The position numbers were made by a program, and so were the translations under genes. Source: JBGVMW01 sp045125095 (GTDB lineage Bacteria > Bacillota > Clostridia > Lachnospirales > Lachnospiraceae). From it: a DNA stretch of 22,683 nucleotides. Location of the stretch: the NCBI GenBank assembly GCA_045125095.1, contig JBGVMW010000134.1, forward strand, positions 1 through 22,683, read 5' to 3'. Below the pieces are notes generated by a model that saw only the letters and a program-made list of their open reading frames with translations, was not told the origin of the DNA and did not search any database. Positions 1 through 11,041 of the stretch are shown one piece after another. The stretch's first letter is position 1, and every line of letters starts with the position of its first letter.

Positions 1-2
1 AG

Positions 3-41
3 CGGACACTAAGGCTGTAAAATACACAGCCTAAGTGCCGA
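3..41. repeat. Short palindromic element at the left edge
   Basis: The arms cactaaggctgt (7-18) and acagcctaagtg (26-37) pair around a 7-nt loop, with one A/A mismatch. The flanking cgg and ccg extend the stem if one base is bulged. No U-tract follows on either strand, so I do not call it a terminator. Seventeen bases (7-23) recur exactly at 17833-17849, which suggests a dispersed repeat. Function is unknown. Confidence 0.6.
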
Positions 42-43
42 CG

Positions 44-145
44 TTTTCAGAGGGTCACATATAGACTATGTAGCAAACAGCTATCTGTCACAAACAATTC
101 TGACAATTCACTACCTTGTTGGCGTTTCGCAATTACCTATAACTG
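44..145. other. Non-coding stretch between repeats
   Basis: I see no plausible gene, promoter pair or terminator here on either strand. The only visible structure is a weak tgtca/tgaca dyad near 87-106. It lies between the left-edge palindrome and the large inverted repeat. Confidence 0.4.
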
Positions 146-494
146 CTAAGACACTCAGGAGAGCCTTCGTGGCTAAGAGGATCTAGGCAGTGGATTTCAC
201 CTCAACTAAGGACGGCTCGTAATCGTCTTGTTTAGGAAATTGCTACGGGTATCAGCGGCTGTGTGTTGGCTTCACTAGGTACGATTTTGGATTCCGCTAA
301 TATAATGGTTGAACGTTACATTTGTTGAAATGCATAATTAGTACATCAAATGCTATTCTGCTATAATACCCTAAACACACAGCCCCTGCCAGCAACAGAC
401 ACTTCCTAAACAGACGATTACGAGACGTCCTTAGTGTAGGTGAAATCCACTACTTAGGGAGACTTAGGCACGAAGGCTCTCCTGAGGGGCTTAG
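146..494. repeat. Large imperfect inverted repeat (snapback), arms of about 120 bp
   Basis: The left arm (146-267) and right arm (374-494) are reverse complements over most of their length, around a 106-bp centre. Exact blocks are 154-171 with 469-486 (18 bp), 190-202 with 438-450 (13 bp), 217-228 region with 412-424, and 257-267 with 374-384 (11 bp). Short mismatched stretches separate them. On either strand it could form a rod of about 350 nt. It has no convincing ORF and no transposase. It could be a decayed foldback or MITE-like element, a species-specific intergenic repeat, or a structured RNA. The sequence supports the repeat itself, not its function. Confidence 0.85.
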
Positions 495-561
495 TCGTAC
501 TTAGTAGTTAGTTCACCGGAACGTTGTCTCGGTCTGTTTAGGAAGTGTCTGTTGCTGGCAG
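495..561. repeat. Third partial copy of the intergenic repeat
   Basis: This follows the right arm directly and has the orientation of the left arm. Bases 532-561 are the exact reverse complement of 386-415 over 30 bp. The preceding 495-531 match the same repeat more loosely, with shared ttcac and gtctcg blocks. The right arm could therefore pair with either the left arm or this copy. Confidence 0.75.
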
Positions 562-635
562 AGGCGTACTGTTTACCACTATGATACAACGTACCTACCC
601 CATTCCTACAAACCAATGAATAGCCACAACCACAC
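562..635. other. Non-coding spacer
   Basis: I see no gene, promoter or hairpin between the third repeat copy and the rpoC terminator. Confidence 0.4.
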
Positions 636-682
636 ACAGAAAAAGACATATGCAAATCCTACCAGACTTACATATGCCTTTT
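636..682 (-). terminator. Intrinsic terminator downstream of rpoC
   Basis: Read on the minus strand, the arms 682-665 and 658-641 form an 18-bp stem with a few G-U pairs and a 6-nt loop. The stem ends in a U-rich TTTTTCTG tail. It starts about 45 bases past the rpoC stop and ends the rpoBC transcript. Confidence 0.85.
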
Positions 683-726
683 CATATACCAATCATGAAC
701 AATCATCCATGACCATTTTTATACTT

Positions 727-3700
727 CTATTCTTCGATTTCTTCAAGTTCCTCAAGAAGAACTTCATCTTCTATTTCTTCTCGATCAGTATCAAGCATTA
801 CATTGCGGTAACGTTTCATACCTGTACCGGCAGGAATCAGTTTACCGATGATAACATTTTCCTTCAGACCAATCAATGGATCGACTTTACCCTTAATCGC
901 AGCTTCTGTCAATACCTTTGTTGTCTCCTGGAAGGATGCTGCTGACAAGAATGAGTTCGTTGCTAAGGAAGCCTTTGTAATACCAAGCATTACCTGCTTA
1001 CCATCTGCCGGCTCTTTTCCTTCTGCAATTAATTTCTCATTTGCATCATCATAATCTAAGATATCTACCAATGTACCTGGTAAGAACTCACTATCACCAT
1101 TATTTTCGATACGAATCTTCTTTAACATCTGGCGAACGATAACCTCGATATGCTTATCGTTGATTTCTACACCCTGTAAACGGTAAACACGCTGTACTTC
1201 CTGAATCATGTAATCCTGTACAGCACGAACACCTTTAATCTTTAAGATATCGTGTGGATTTACAGAACCTTCTGTCAGTTCATCACCGGCTTCTAATTCA
1301 GCTCCATCCATAATCTTGATACGGGAACCGTATGGAATTAAGTATGCCTTAGATTCTCCTGTTTCCTTATTGGTAACAATAACTTCACGTTTCTTCTTTG
1401 TATCTTTAATTGTGGCTACACCAGCAAATTCAGAGATGATAGCAAGTCCCTTTGGCTTTCTTGCTTCAAAAAGTTCTTCGACACGAGGAAGACCCTGTGT
1501 GATATCATCACCGGCTACACCACCAGTATGGAATGTACGCATGGTAAGCTGTGTACCAGGTTCACCGATTGACTGCGCTGCGATGATTCCGACAGATTCA
1601 CCAACCTGTACAGCTTCACCAGTAGCCATGTTCGCTCCATAACATTTTGCGCAGATACCAATGTGCGAACGACAAGTTAATACGGTACGAATCTTAACCT
1701 TTGTAATCTCACCGCCTTCTTCATTTACACCACGTGACATAATTGCAGCTGCACGCTTTGGTGTAATCATGTGGTTCGCCTTTACGATTACCTCACCATC
1801 TTTGTCACGAATTGTCTCGCAAGCAAAACGACCTGTAATACGATCCTGCAAACTTTCAATTACTTCCTTACCATCTGCAAATGCTTTTACCCACATACCT
1901 GGGATCTCTTTCCCTTCACAACAATCTACCTCACGGATAATCAAATCCTGCGAAACATCAACAAGACGTCTTGTCAAATATCCGGAATCGGCTGTACGAA
2001 GAGCTGTATCGGAAAGACCTTTACGCGCACCATGCGCGGACATGAAGTACTCCAATACGTCAAGACCTTCACGGAAGTTAGACTTGATAGGGAGCTCAAT
2101 CGTACGACCTGTTGTATCTGCCATCAAACCACGCATACCAGCTAACTGCTTAATCTGTTTATCGGAACCACGGGCACCGGAATCAGCCATCATGTAAATG
2201 TTGTTGTACTTGTCAAGACCGTCTAATAGAGCCTTTGTCAAGTTATCATCCGTTACTTTCCATGTTTCCACTACTTCTTTGTATCTTTCTTCTTCTGTAA
2301 TCAAACCACGTTTGTAGTTCCTTGTAATACGGTCTACCGTATCCTGAGCCTGCTTAATCATTTCCGGCTTCTGTGGTGGCACTGTCATATCGGAAATGGA
2401 TACCGTCATGGCTGCTCTTGTAGAGTACTTGTAACCCATAGCCTTAATATCATCCAATACTTCCGCTGTCTTAGTAGCACCGTGTGTATTAATAACCTTT
2501 TCGAGAATCTTCTTTAATCCCTTTTTACCTACGTGGAAATCCACTTCCAATACGAGTTCATTTCCCGGAATACTTCTATCTACGAAGCCTAAATCCTGTG
2601 AAATGATTTCGTTGAAGATAAAACGTCCAACAGTAGAATCTACATTACCAGACACTACCGTTCCATCCGGCATTGTCTTTGTCATACGGACAGTAACCTT
2701 AGAATGCAATGTTACTGCGCCGTTTTCATATGCTAAAATTGCTTCATTTACATTTTTGAAGAATTTACCTTCTCCTAATGCACCTGGTCTTTCCTGTGTC
2801 AAATAATAAATACCAAGAACCATATCCTGAGATGGAACGGCAACCGGACCACCATCGGATGGCTTCAGTAAGTTATTTGGTGACAGTAAAAGGAATCGGC
2901 ATTCTGCCTGCGCTTCCGCTGTAAGTGGTAAATGCACAGCCATCTGGTCACCATCGAAGTCGGCATTAAATGCTGTACAAACCAATGGATGAAGCTTAAT
3001 TGCTTTACCTTCTACAAGGATAGGCTCAAACGCCTGAATACCAAGTCTATGCAGTGTAGGAGCACGGTTCAACATAACCGGATGTTCCTTTATGACGTCT
3101 TCTAAGACATCCCACACTGCCGGCTCTAATTTTTCTACCATCTTCTTCGCACTCTTAATGTTGTGCGAAGTTCCGTTTGCAACCAATTCTTTCATAACGA
3201 ATGGCTTGAACAACTCGATTGCCATTTCCTTAGGAAGACCACACTGATATATCTTAAGTTCCGGTCCTACTACGATAACAGAACGTCCTGAGTAGTCAAC
3301 ACGTTTACCTAATAAGTTCTGACGGAAACGTCCGGATTTACCCTTTAACATATCAGATAAGGACTTTAATGCACGGTTACCAGGTCCCGTTACCGGACGA
3401 CCTCTACGACCGTTGTCAATTAACGCGTCTACCGCTTCCTGTAACATTCTCTTTTCGTTACGAACGATAATATCCGGTGCTCCTAAGTCTAATAATCTCT
3501 GGAGACGGTTATTACGGTTAATGATACGTCTGTATAAATCATTCAAGTCAGAGGTAGCAAAACGACCACCATCTAACTGAACCATCGGACGTAAATCCGG
3601 TGGAATTACCGGAATTACATCCATAATCATCCACTCAGGAAGGTTTCCTGAACCGCGGAATGCTTCTACTACCTCAAGGCGCTTGATAATACGTGCACGT

Positions 3701-4329
3701 TTCTGTCCAGTAGCATCTTTTAAACCAGCTTTTAATTCAGCTGTTTCTGCCTCTAAATCAATTGCCTGTAATAATTCCTTGATAGCTTCTGCACCCATAC
3801 CTACACGGAATGCATTGCCATGCTTTTCTCTTGCATCCTGATATTCCTTTTCAGAAAGAACCTGCTTATACTGTAATTCTGTATTGCCGGCATCTAATAC
3901 GATATAGGAAGCAAAATAAAGTACCTTCTCTAAAACACGAGGAGATAAATCAAGGATTAATCCCATACGGCTTGGGATACCTTTAAAATACCAGATATGG
4001 GATACTGGAGCAGCTAACTCAATGTGTCCCATACGCTCTCTACGAACGTTTGATTTTGTTACCTCAACACCACAACGGTCACAGATAACACCTTTATATC
4101 TTATTTTCTTATACTTACCACAGTGACATTCCCAGTCCTTACTTGGTCCGAAAATTCTCTCACAGAACAGACCATCCTTTTCCGGCTTTAATGTTCTGTA
4201 ATTGATTGTCTCCGGTTTCTTTACTTCACCATGAGACCAATCTCTGATTTTTTCTGGAGAGGCTAAACCAATCTTGATGGCATCGAATGTCATCGGCTGA
4301 TAGGTTTCATTACTTTTTGTTTCAGGCAT
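727..4329 (-). CDS. rpoC: DNA-directed RNA polymerase subunit beta'
   Basis: This is the largest subunit of the core RNA polymerase and carries the catalytic magnesium site. I start at the ATG at 4329 (MPETKSNETY), giving 1200 residues, because AAGGGAG sits about 8 bases upstream. An upstream in-frame ATG at 4359 has only a weak site. Visible motifs are the N-terminal zinc cysteines C68, C70, C83 and C86, the catalytic NADFDGD at 455-461, and the second zinc cluster near CRSHIGICAKC. The C-terminus is a short acidic tail. The gene starts 39 bases after the rpoB stop, so the two are co-transcribed. It looks full-length and intact. Identity is certain from family motifs and synteny. Confidence 0.98.
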   Translation of the reverse strand: MPETKSNETYQPMTFDAIKIGLASPEKIRDWSHGEVKKPETINYRTLKPEKDGLFCERIFGPSKDWECHCGKYKKIRYKGVICDRCGVEVTKSNVRRERMGHIELAAPVSHIWYFKGIPSRMGLILDLSPRVLEKVLYFASYIVLDAGNTELQYKQVLSEKEYQDAREKHGNAFRVGMGAEAIKELLQAIDLEAETAELKAGLKDATGQKRARIIKRLEVVEAFRGSGNLPEWMIMDVIPVIPPDLRPMVQLDGGRFATSDLNDLYRRIINRNNRLQRLLDLGAPDIIVRNEKRMLQEAVDALIDNGRRGRPVTGPGNRALKSLSDMLKGKSGRFRQNLLGKRVDYSGRSVIVVGPELKIYQCGLPKEMAIELFKPFVMKELVANGTSHNIKSAKKMVEKLEPAVWDVLEDVIKEHPVMLNRAPTLHRLGIQAFEPILVEGKAIKLHPLVCTAFNADFDGDQMAVHLPLTAEAQAECRFLLLSPNNLLKPSDGGPVAVPSQDMVLGIYYLTQERPGALGEGKFFKNVNEAILAYENGAVTLHSKVTVRMTKTMPDGTVVSGNVDSTVGRFIFNEIISQDLGFVDRSIPGNELVLEVDFHVGKKGLKKILEKVINTHGATKTAEVLDDIKAMGYKYSTRAAMTVSISDMTVPPQKPEMIKQAQDTVDRITRNYKRGLITEEERYKEVVETWKVTDDNLTKALLDGLDKYNNIYMMADSGARGSDKQIKQLAGMRGLMADTTGRTIELPIKSNFREGLDVLEYFMSAHGARKGLSDTALRTADSGYLTRRLVDVSQDLIIREVDCCEGKEIPGMWVKAFADGKEVIESLQDRITGRFACETIRDKDGEVIVKANHMITPKRAAAIMSRGVNEEGGEITKVKIRTVLTCRSHIGICAKCYGANMATGEAVQVGESVGIIAAQSIGEPGTQLTMRTFHTGGVAGDDITQGLPRVEELFEARKPKGLAIISEFAGVATIKDTKKKREVIVTNKETGESKAYLIPYGSRIKIMDGAELEAGDELTEGSVNPHDILKIKGVRAVQDYMIQEVQRVYRLQGVEINDKHIEVIVRQMLKKIRIENNGDSEFLPGTLVDILDYDDANEKLIAEGKEPADGKQVMLGITKASLATNSFLSAASFQETTKVLTEAAIKGKVDPLIGLKENVIIGKLIPAGTGMKRYRNVMLDTDREEIEDEVLLEELEEIEE

Positions 4330-4368
4330 ACCTGGCACTCCCTTCTTTATTTCAAACATTTACTTTAT

Positions 4369-8220
<3,852 letters not shown>

Positions 8221-8280
8221 TGACGTTTCACCCCTGTTCTATTATAATAAGTGTAGTTTATTAATGATTACTTCTTTTGA

Positions 8281-8312
8281 CTATGTGGCCTAGGCATAGC
8301 AAACCACAATAG
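8281..8312 (-). promoter_or_regulatory. Hairpin in the rpoB leader
   Basis: CTAT and GTGG at 8281-8288 pair with CCAC and ATAG at 8304-8312, with a one-base bulge. The loop contains a cctagg palindrome. It lies just after the predicted transcription start and about 60 bases before the rpoB start codon. No U-tract follows, so it is a leader structure rather than a terminator. Role unknown. Confidence 0.4.
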
Positions 8313-8322
8313 TGCATTTTTC

Positions 8323-8351
8323 ATGTTAGCATATATGTCAATCGTTGTCAA
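8323..8351 (-). promoter_or_regulatory. rpoBC promoter
   Basis: On the minus strand TTGACA (8351-8346) and TAACAT (8328-8323) are separated by exactly 17 bases, a sigma-A type promoter with a consensus -35. The predicted start near 8316 leaves a leader of about 95 nt before rpoB. It lies downstream of the rplL terminator, so rpoBC can be made independently of the ribosomal genes. Confidence 0.75.
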
Positions 8352-8471
8352 CGAATTTTTTCAATTTTACTAATTTTTTCAACATTTATCAAAATATATA
8401 GTATTACTCTTTTGCAGGTTGTTACTTATGCCGGTGGAATGCTTGGATAAATTCGGATTACGCGTAATTAC

Positions 8472-8502
8472 AAAAAGAGAGCTGCATACGCAACTCTCTT
8501 TA
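8472..8502 (-). terminator. Intrinsic terminator or attenuator between rplL and rpoB
   Basis: On the minus strand AAAGAGAGTTGC and GCAGCTCTCTTT pair around a GTAT loop, and the stem runs into a U-tract. It lies 16-46 bases past the rplL stop. In many bacteria a partial terminator here sets the ratio of ribosomal protein to RNA polymerase. That role is known for the operon class and is inferred here. Confidence 0.85.
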
Positions 8503-8517
8503 AAAACAATCCTAAAA

Positions 8518-8895
8518 TTATTTTAATGTAACCTTAGCACCTTCAGCTTCTAATTTAGCCTTGATATCTTCAGCTTCTGCCTTTTCAGCACCTTCCTTAA
8601 GTACCTTAGGAGCGCCGTCAACTACTTCCTTAGCTTCCTTTAAGCCTAAGCCAGTAACTTCACGAACAACCTTGATAACCTTAACCTTGTTAGGACCAAC
8701 ATCTGTTAATTCAACATCGAAATCAGTCTTCTCTTCTGCTGCACCGCCTGCTGCGCCACCTGCTGCTGCTACTACAACACCTGCTGCTGCAGATACACCA
8801 AATTCTTCCTCACATGCTTTTACTAAATCATTTAACTCTAAAACTGTAAGCTCTTTGATAGCTTCAATAAATTCTGCTGTTGTTAACTTTGCCAT
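8518..8895 (-). CDS. rplL: 50S ribosomal protein L7/L12
   Basis: L7/L12 is the multicopy stalk protein that recruits translational GTPases to the 50S subunit. The 125-residue product shows the N-terminal dimerisation domain (TTAEFIEAIKELTVLELNDL), an Ala/Gly-rich hinge at about residues 36-53, and the C-terminal factor-binding domain with KVIKVVREVTGLGLKEAK. GGAGG lies 9-10 bases before the ATG. It is 48 bases downstream of rplJ, whose product L10 anchors the L12 dimers. It shares the L10-leader control of rplJ. Confidence 0.98.
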   Translation of the reverse strand: MAKLTTAEFIEAIKELTVLELNDLVKACEEEFGVSAAAGVVVAAAGGAAGGAAEEKTDFDVELTDVGPNKVKVIKVVREVTGLGLKEAKEVVDGAPKVLKEGAEKAEAEDIKAKLEAEGAKVTLK

Positions 8896-8943
8896 TTTAT
8901 ATTACCTCCATTTTAATTCATTTTAAATTTCATTTTTTCATTA

Positions 8944-9438
8944 TTAAGCTTCTGCACCCTTAGACTCTGCAATCTGGTTAATAACACGTGCAAAGTTGGA
9001 TACAGGTGACTGCATACTTCCAAGTAATTTTGCAAGTAATTCTTCTCTTGATGGGATATTTGCAAGAGCAGTGATTCCATCTTTGTCATAGAAATTGCCT
9101 TCTACAACACCTGCTTTTAACTCTAATGCCTTAGCTTCCTTAGCGAACTTATTTAAAATTCTTGCCGGAGCAGTTGCATCAGTAGTAGAAATAGCAATAG
9201 CGTTTGGTCCATCTAAGTATGGGCATAAACTTTCGCAAGCAGTTCCCTGGAAAGCAAAGTTCATCATTGTATTCTTGTATACTTTATAGATGATACCAGC
9301 TTCTCTCATTTCCTTACGAAGTCTTGTATCCTGCTCAACTGTAAGTCCACAGTAGTTAACGATTACTACAGACTGAGCTTCTTTTACATAACCTGCAATT
9401 TCATCAACGATTGGTTTTTTCATTTCAACCTTTGCCAT
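8944..9438 (-). CDS. rplJ: 50S ribosomal protein L10
   Basis: L10 forms the base of the ribosomal stalk, binds 23S rRNA and carries L7/L12 dimers on its C-terminal helix. The product has 164 residues, the usual length. It starts MAKVEMKKPIVDEIAGYVKE and contains the typical VIVNYCGLTVEQDTRLRKEM segment. AGGAGGTG lies 8 bases before the ATG. The gene has its own promoter and a long regulatory leader, through which L10 or the L10-L12 complex is known to repress its own synthesis. rplL follows in the same transcript. Confidence 0.97.
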   Translation of the reverse strand: MAKVEMKKPIVDEIAGYVKEAQSVVIVNYCGLTVEQDTRLRKEMREAGIIYKVYKNTMMNFAFQGTACESLCPYLDGPNAIAISTTDATAPARILNKFAKEAKALELKAGVVEGNFYDKDGITALANIPSREELLAKLLGSMQSPVSNFARVINQIAESKGAEA

Positions 9439-9489
9439 GAATCGTACACCTCCTAATCTTAAATTTTAGCCGAATCCGGAGTTTTATTC

Positions 9490-9556
9490 ATGCGCATTAC
9501 GCTCAATATGCACAGCACAGTTGCTTGCGGCAACTACACGTTGCATGAGTACGCAT
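9490..9556 (-). repeat. Long rod-shaped hairpin after the L10 attenuator
   Basis: On the minus strand four short helices stack on one axis: ATGCG with CGCAT, CTCA with TGAG, TGCA with TGCA, and AGTTGC with GCAACT around a CGCAA loop. They are separated by small internal loops. It lies between the attenuator and the rplJ ribosome binding site, so it is present only in read-through mRNA. It may be a processing site or part of the leader fold; I cannot decide. Confidence 0.55.
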
Positions 9557-9557
9557 C

Positions 9558-9588
9558 AAAAAACCTCTCTGCCACAAGACAGAGAGGT
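9558..9588 (-). terminator. Attenuator terminator of the L10 leader
   Basis: On the minus strand CCTCTCTG and CAGAGAGG form an 8-bp GC-rich stem with an 8-nt loop, followed directly by TTTTTT. It lies inside the rplJ leader about 120 bases before the start codon, as expected for transcription attenuation. Confidence 0.9.
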
Positions 9589-9696
9589 AATAAGTTCATA
9601 ACTGTTTACACAATTTCGAATTCATCCTCGGCAGGCAAAACGTTAGGTCATTTCTGACACCTGCTGTCTTCGGCATGTCGCACACACGACTTACAT

Positions 9697-9725
9697 AGTA
9701 TATAATAATAATTTTTTTATGTCAA
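9697..9725 (-). promoter_or_regulatory. rplJL promoter
   Basis: On the minus strand TTGACA (9725-9720) and TATACT (9702-9697) are separated by exactly 17 AT-rich bases, near the sigma-A consensus. The -35 lies 17 bases past the rplA stop. I see no terminator between rplA and this promoter, so rplJL may be read from both promoters. Confidence 0.85.
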
Positions 9726-9741
9726 CTATTATTTTTAAAAA

Positions 9742-10434
9742 TTATACAAGCTTAGCTGTATTAATCTTTACACCAGGTCCCATTGTAGAAGAAACAGAAA
9801 GACTCTTAATGTACTGTCCCTTTAATGAACTTGGTTTTGCTTTCATAATAGCATCCATCAGCGCCTGGAAGTTGTCTGCTAACTGATCTTCAGTAAAGGA
9901 AACTTTACCGATTGGACAATGAACAATGTTTGTCTTGTCAAGACGGTACTCAATCTTACCAGCCTTGATATCTTTAACAGCTTTTGTAACATCCATAGTA
10001 ACTGTACCAGCCTTAGGGTTTGGCATTAATCCCTTAGGACCTAATACACGTCCCAAACGACCAACAACACCCATCATATCCGGTGTAGCAACTACAACAT
10101 CAAAATCAAACCAACCTTCGTTCTGAATCTTTGGAATTAATTCTTCGCCACCTACGAATTCTGCACCTGCTGCTTCTGCTTCAGCTACTTTTTCACCTTT
10201 AGCGAAAACTAATACACGAACTTCTTTACCAGTACCGTGTGGTAATACTACCGCACCACGGATCTGCTGTTCAGCATGACGTCCGTCACAACCTGTTCTG
10301 ATATGAACTTCAACTGTTTCGTCAAATTTTGCTGTAGATGCTTTCTTTACGATAGAAAGTGCATCTGCTGTTTCATACTGCACACTACGGTCTACTAATT
10401 TAGCAGCCTCTGTGTATTTCTTACCTCTTTTCAT
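9742..10434 (-). CDS. rplA: 50S ribosomal protein L1
   Basis: L1 binds the mobile L1 stalk of 23S rRNA, helps tRNA leave the E site, and is a known translational repressor of its own operon. I start at the ATG at 10434 (MKRGKKYTEAAKLV), giving 230 residues, the family length. AGGAGG lies 6 bases upstream, and the 13 extra residues of the longer frame are not family-like. Conserved segments include VVVATPDMMGVVGRLGRVLG, PNPKAGTV, and the C-terminal SSTMGPGVKI. A candidate L1-binding site sits directly upstream and ends next to the ribosome binding site. Confidence 0.97.
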   Translation of the reverse strand: MKRGKKYTEAAKLVDRSVQYETADALSIVKKASTAKFDETVEVHIRTGCDGRHAEQQIRGAVVLPHGTGKEVRVLVFAKGEKVAEAEAAGAEFVGGEELIPKIQNEGWFDFDVVVATPDMMGVVGRLGRVLGPKGLMPNPKAGTVTMDVTKAVKDIKAGKIEYRLDKTNIVHCPIGKVSFTEDQLADNFQALMDAIMKAKPSSLKGQYIKSLSVSSTMGPGVKINTAKLV

Positions 10435-10447
10435 GATTAACCTCCTA

Positions 10448-10514
10448 GTGGTATTAACGGGGATATAAATCAATTCTTCAGTGTAACCGGTTGTCGGTCA
10501 CACTACCCTCCCAC
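10448..10514 (-). promoter_or_regulatory. L1-binding mimic ahead of rplA
   Basis: On the minus strand GTGGGAGGG (from 10514) pairs through its GTGG with the CCAC of AATACCAC (to 10448). An inner 10-bp stem, AGTGTGACCG with CGGTTACACT, fills the middle. The GTGGGAGG ... AATACCAC pattern matches the L1-binding region of 23S rRNA as I recall it. The AGGAGG of rplA follows one base later, so L1 binding could block initiation. The hairpin is seen; the regulation is inferred. Confidence 0.7.
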
Positions 10515-10535
10515 GCGTCATACAAATTACAATTC

Positions 10536-10961
10536 TTATTCTGCTACTGTGATTCCCATACTCTTAGCTGTACCTTCGATCATGCTCATAGCTGCTTCGA
10601 TACTAGCTGCATTTAAATCTGGCATTTTTAACTCTGCGATTTCACGAATTTTGTCTTTAGAAATAGTAGCAACTTTTGTCTTGTTTGGCACACCAGAACC
10701 TGATTTCAGGTTACATGCCTTCTTTAATAATACTGCTGCAGGAGGAGTCTTTGTTACGAAGCTAAAGCTCTTATCTGCGTAAACAGTGATAACTACAGGG
10801 ATGATTAAATCGCCCTGATCAGCTGTTCTAGCGTTGAACTCCTTTGTGAACTGCACAATATTAACACCCTTCTGACCTAAAGCAGGACCAACCGGTGGAG
10901 CTGGTGTTGCCTTTCCAGCAGGAATCTGTAATTTGATATATCCGTCTACTTTTTTTGCCAT
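10536..10961 (-). CDS. rplK: 50S ribosomal protein L11
   Basis: L11 forms the GTPase-associated centre with 23S rRNA and is the thiostrepton target site. The 141-residue product is family length. It has the N-terminal proline-rich IPAGKATPAPPVGPALGQKG and the C-terminal rRNA-binding domain with GSGVPNKTKVATISKDKI. AGGAGGTG lies 8-10 bases before the ATG. It is 101 bases upstream of rplA and 80 bases downstream of nusG, in one probable transcript. Confidence 0.98.
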   Translation of the reverse strand: MAKKVDGYIKLQIPAGKATPAPPVGPALGQKGVNIVQFTKEFNARTADQGDLIIPVVITVYADKSFSFVTKTPPAAVLLKKACNLKSGSGVPNKTKVATISKDKIREIAELKMPDLNAASIEAAMSMIEGTAKSMGITVAE

Positions 10962-10982
10962 TTTTCGGCACCTCCTAAATCT

Positions 10983-11012
10983 GTGGTATTGGCGGGGTTA
11001 TTACCCTCCCAC
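10983..11012 (-). promoter_or_regulatory. L1-binding mimic ahead of rplK
   Basis: On the minus strand GTGGGAGGGTA ... AATACCAC folds with an outer GTGG/CCAC stem, an asymmetric internal loop and an inner GGGT/ACCC stem. It is a shorter version of the structure ahead of rplA and has the same resemblance to the 23S rRNA L1 site. It lies about 20 bases before the rplK start. A separate GCACTT/AAGTGC hairpin (11011-11028) abuts it upstream. The regulatory role is inferred from known L1 autoregulation. Confidence 0.7.
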
Positions 11013-11041
11013 GCACTTACATCCAAGTGCTTTTACTAAAG

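Larger units (their letters stand above)
9439..9690 (-). ncRNA. L10 leader (rplJL autoregulatory mRNA leader)
   Basis: The 250-nt leader begins at the predicted start near 9690. It contains GACAGCAGGTGTCAG followed by TTGCCTGCCGAGG, the pattern of the Firmicute L10 leader, in which L10(L12)4 binding favours premature termination. A terminator hairpin follows at 9558-9588. The element controls rplJ and rplL. The call rests on motif recall; a covariance-model search would confirm it. Confidence 0.85.

Noticed and set aside
146..494. 6S RNA, tRNA cluster or rRNA fragment
   Set aside because: There is no cloverleaf, no familiar rRNA sequence, and the rod lacks the central bubble and size of 6S RNA.
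1..600. CRISPR array
   Set aside because: The repeats are few, long, imperfect and inverted rather than short regular direct repeats with spacers, and no cas gene is present.
616..945. Open frame on the plus strand across the rpoC terminator and 3' end
   Set aside because: Its codons are the antisense of rpoC and the terminator, it has no ribosome binding site, and the protein looks like low-complexity shadow sequence.
8561..8926. Plus-strand frame of 121 codons opposite rplL
   Set aside because: It is the Ala/Ser-rich antisense shadow of the L7/L12 hinge and has no start signals.
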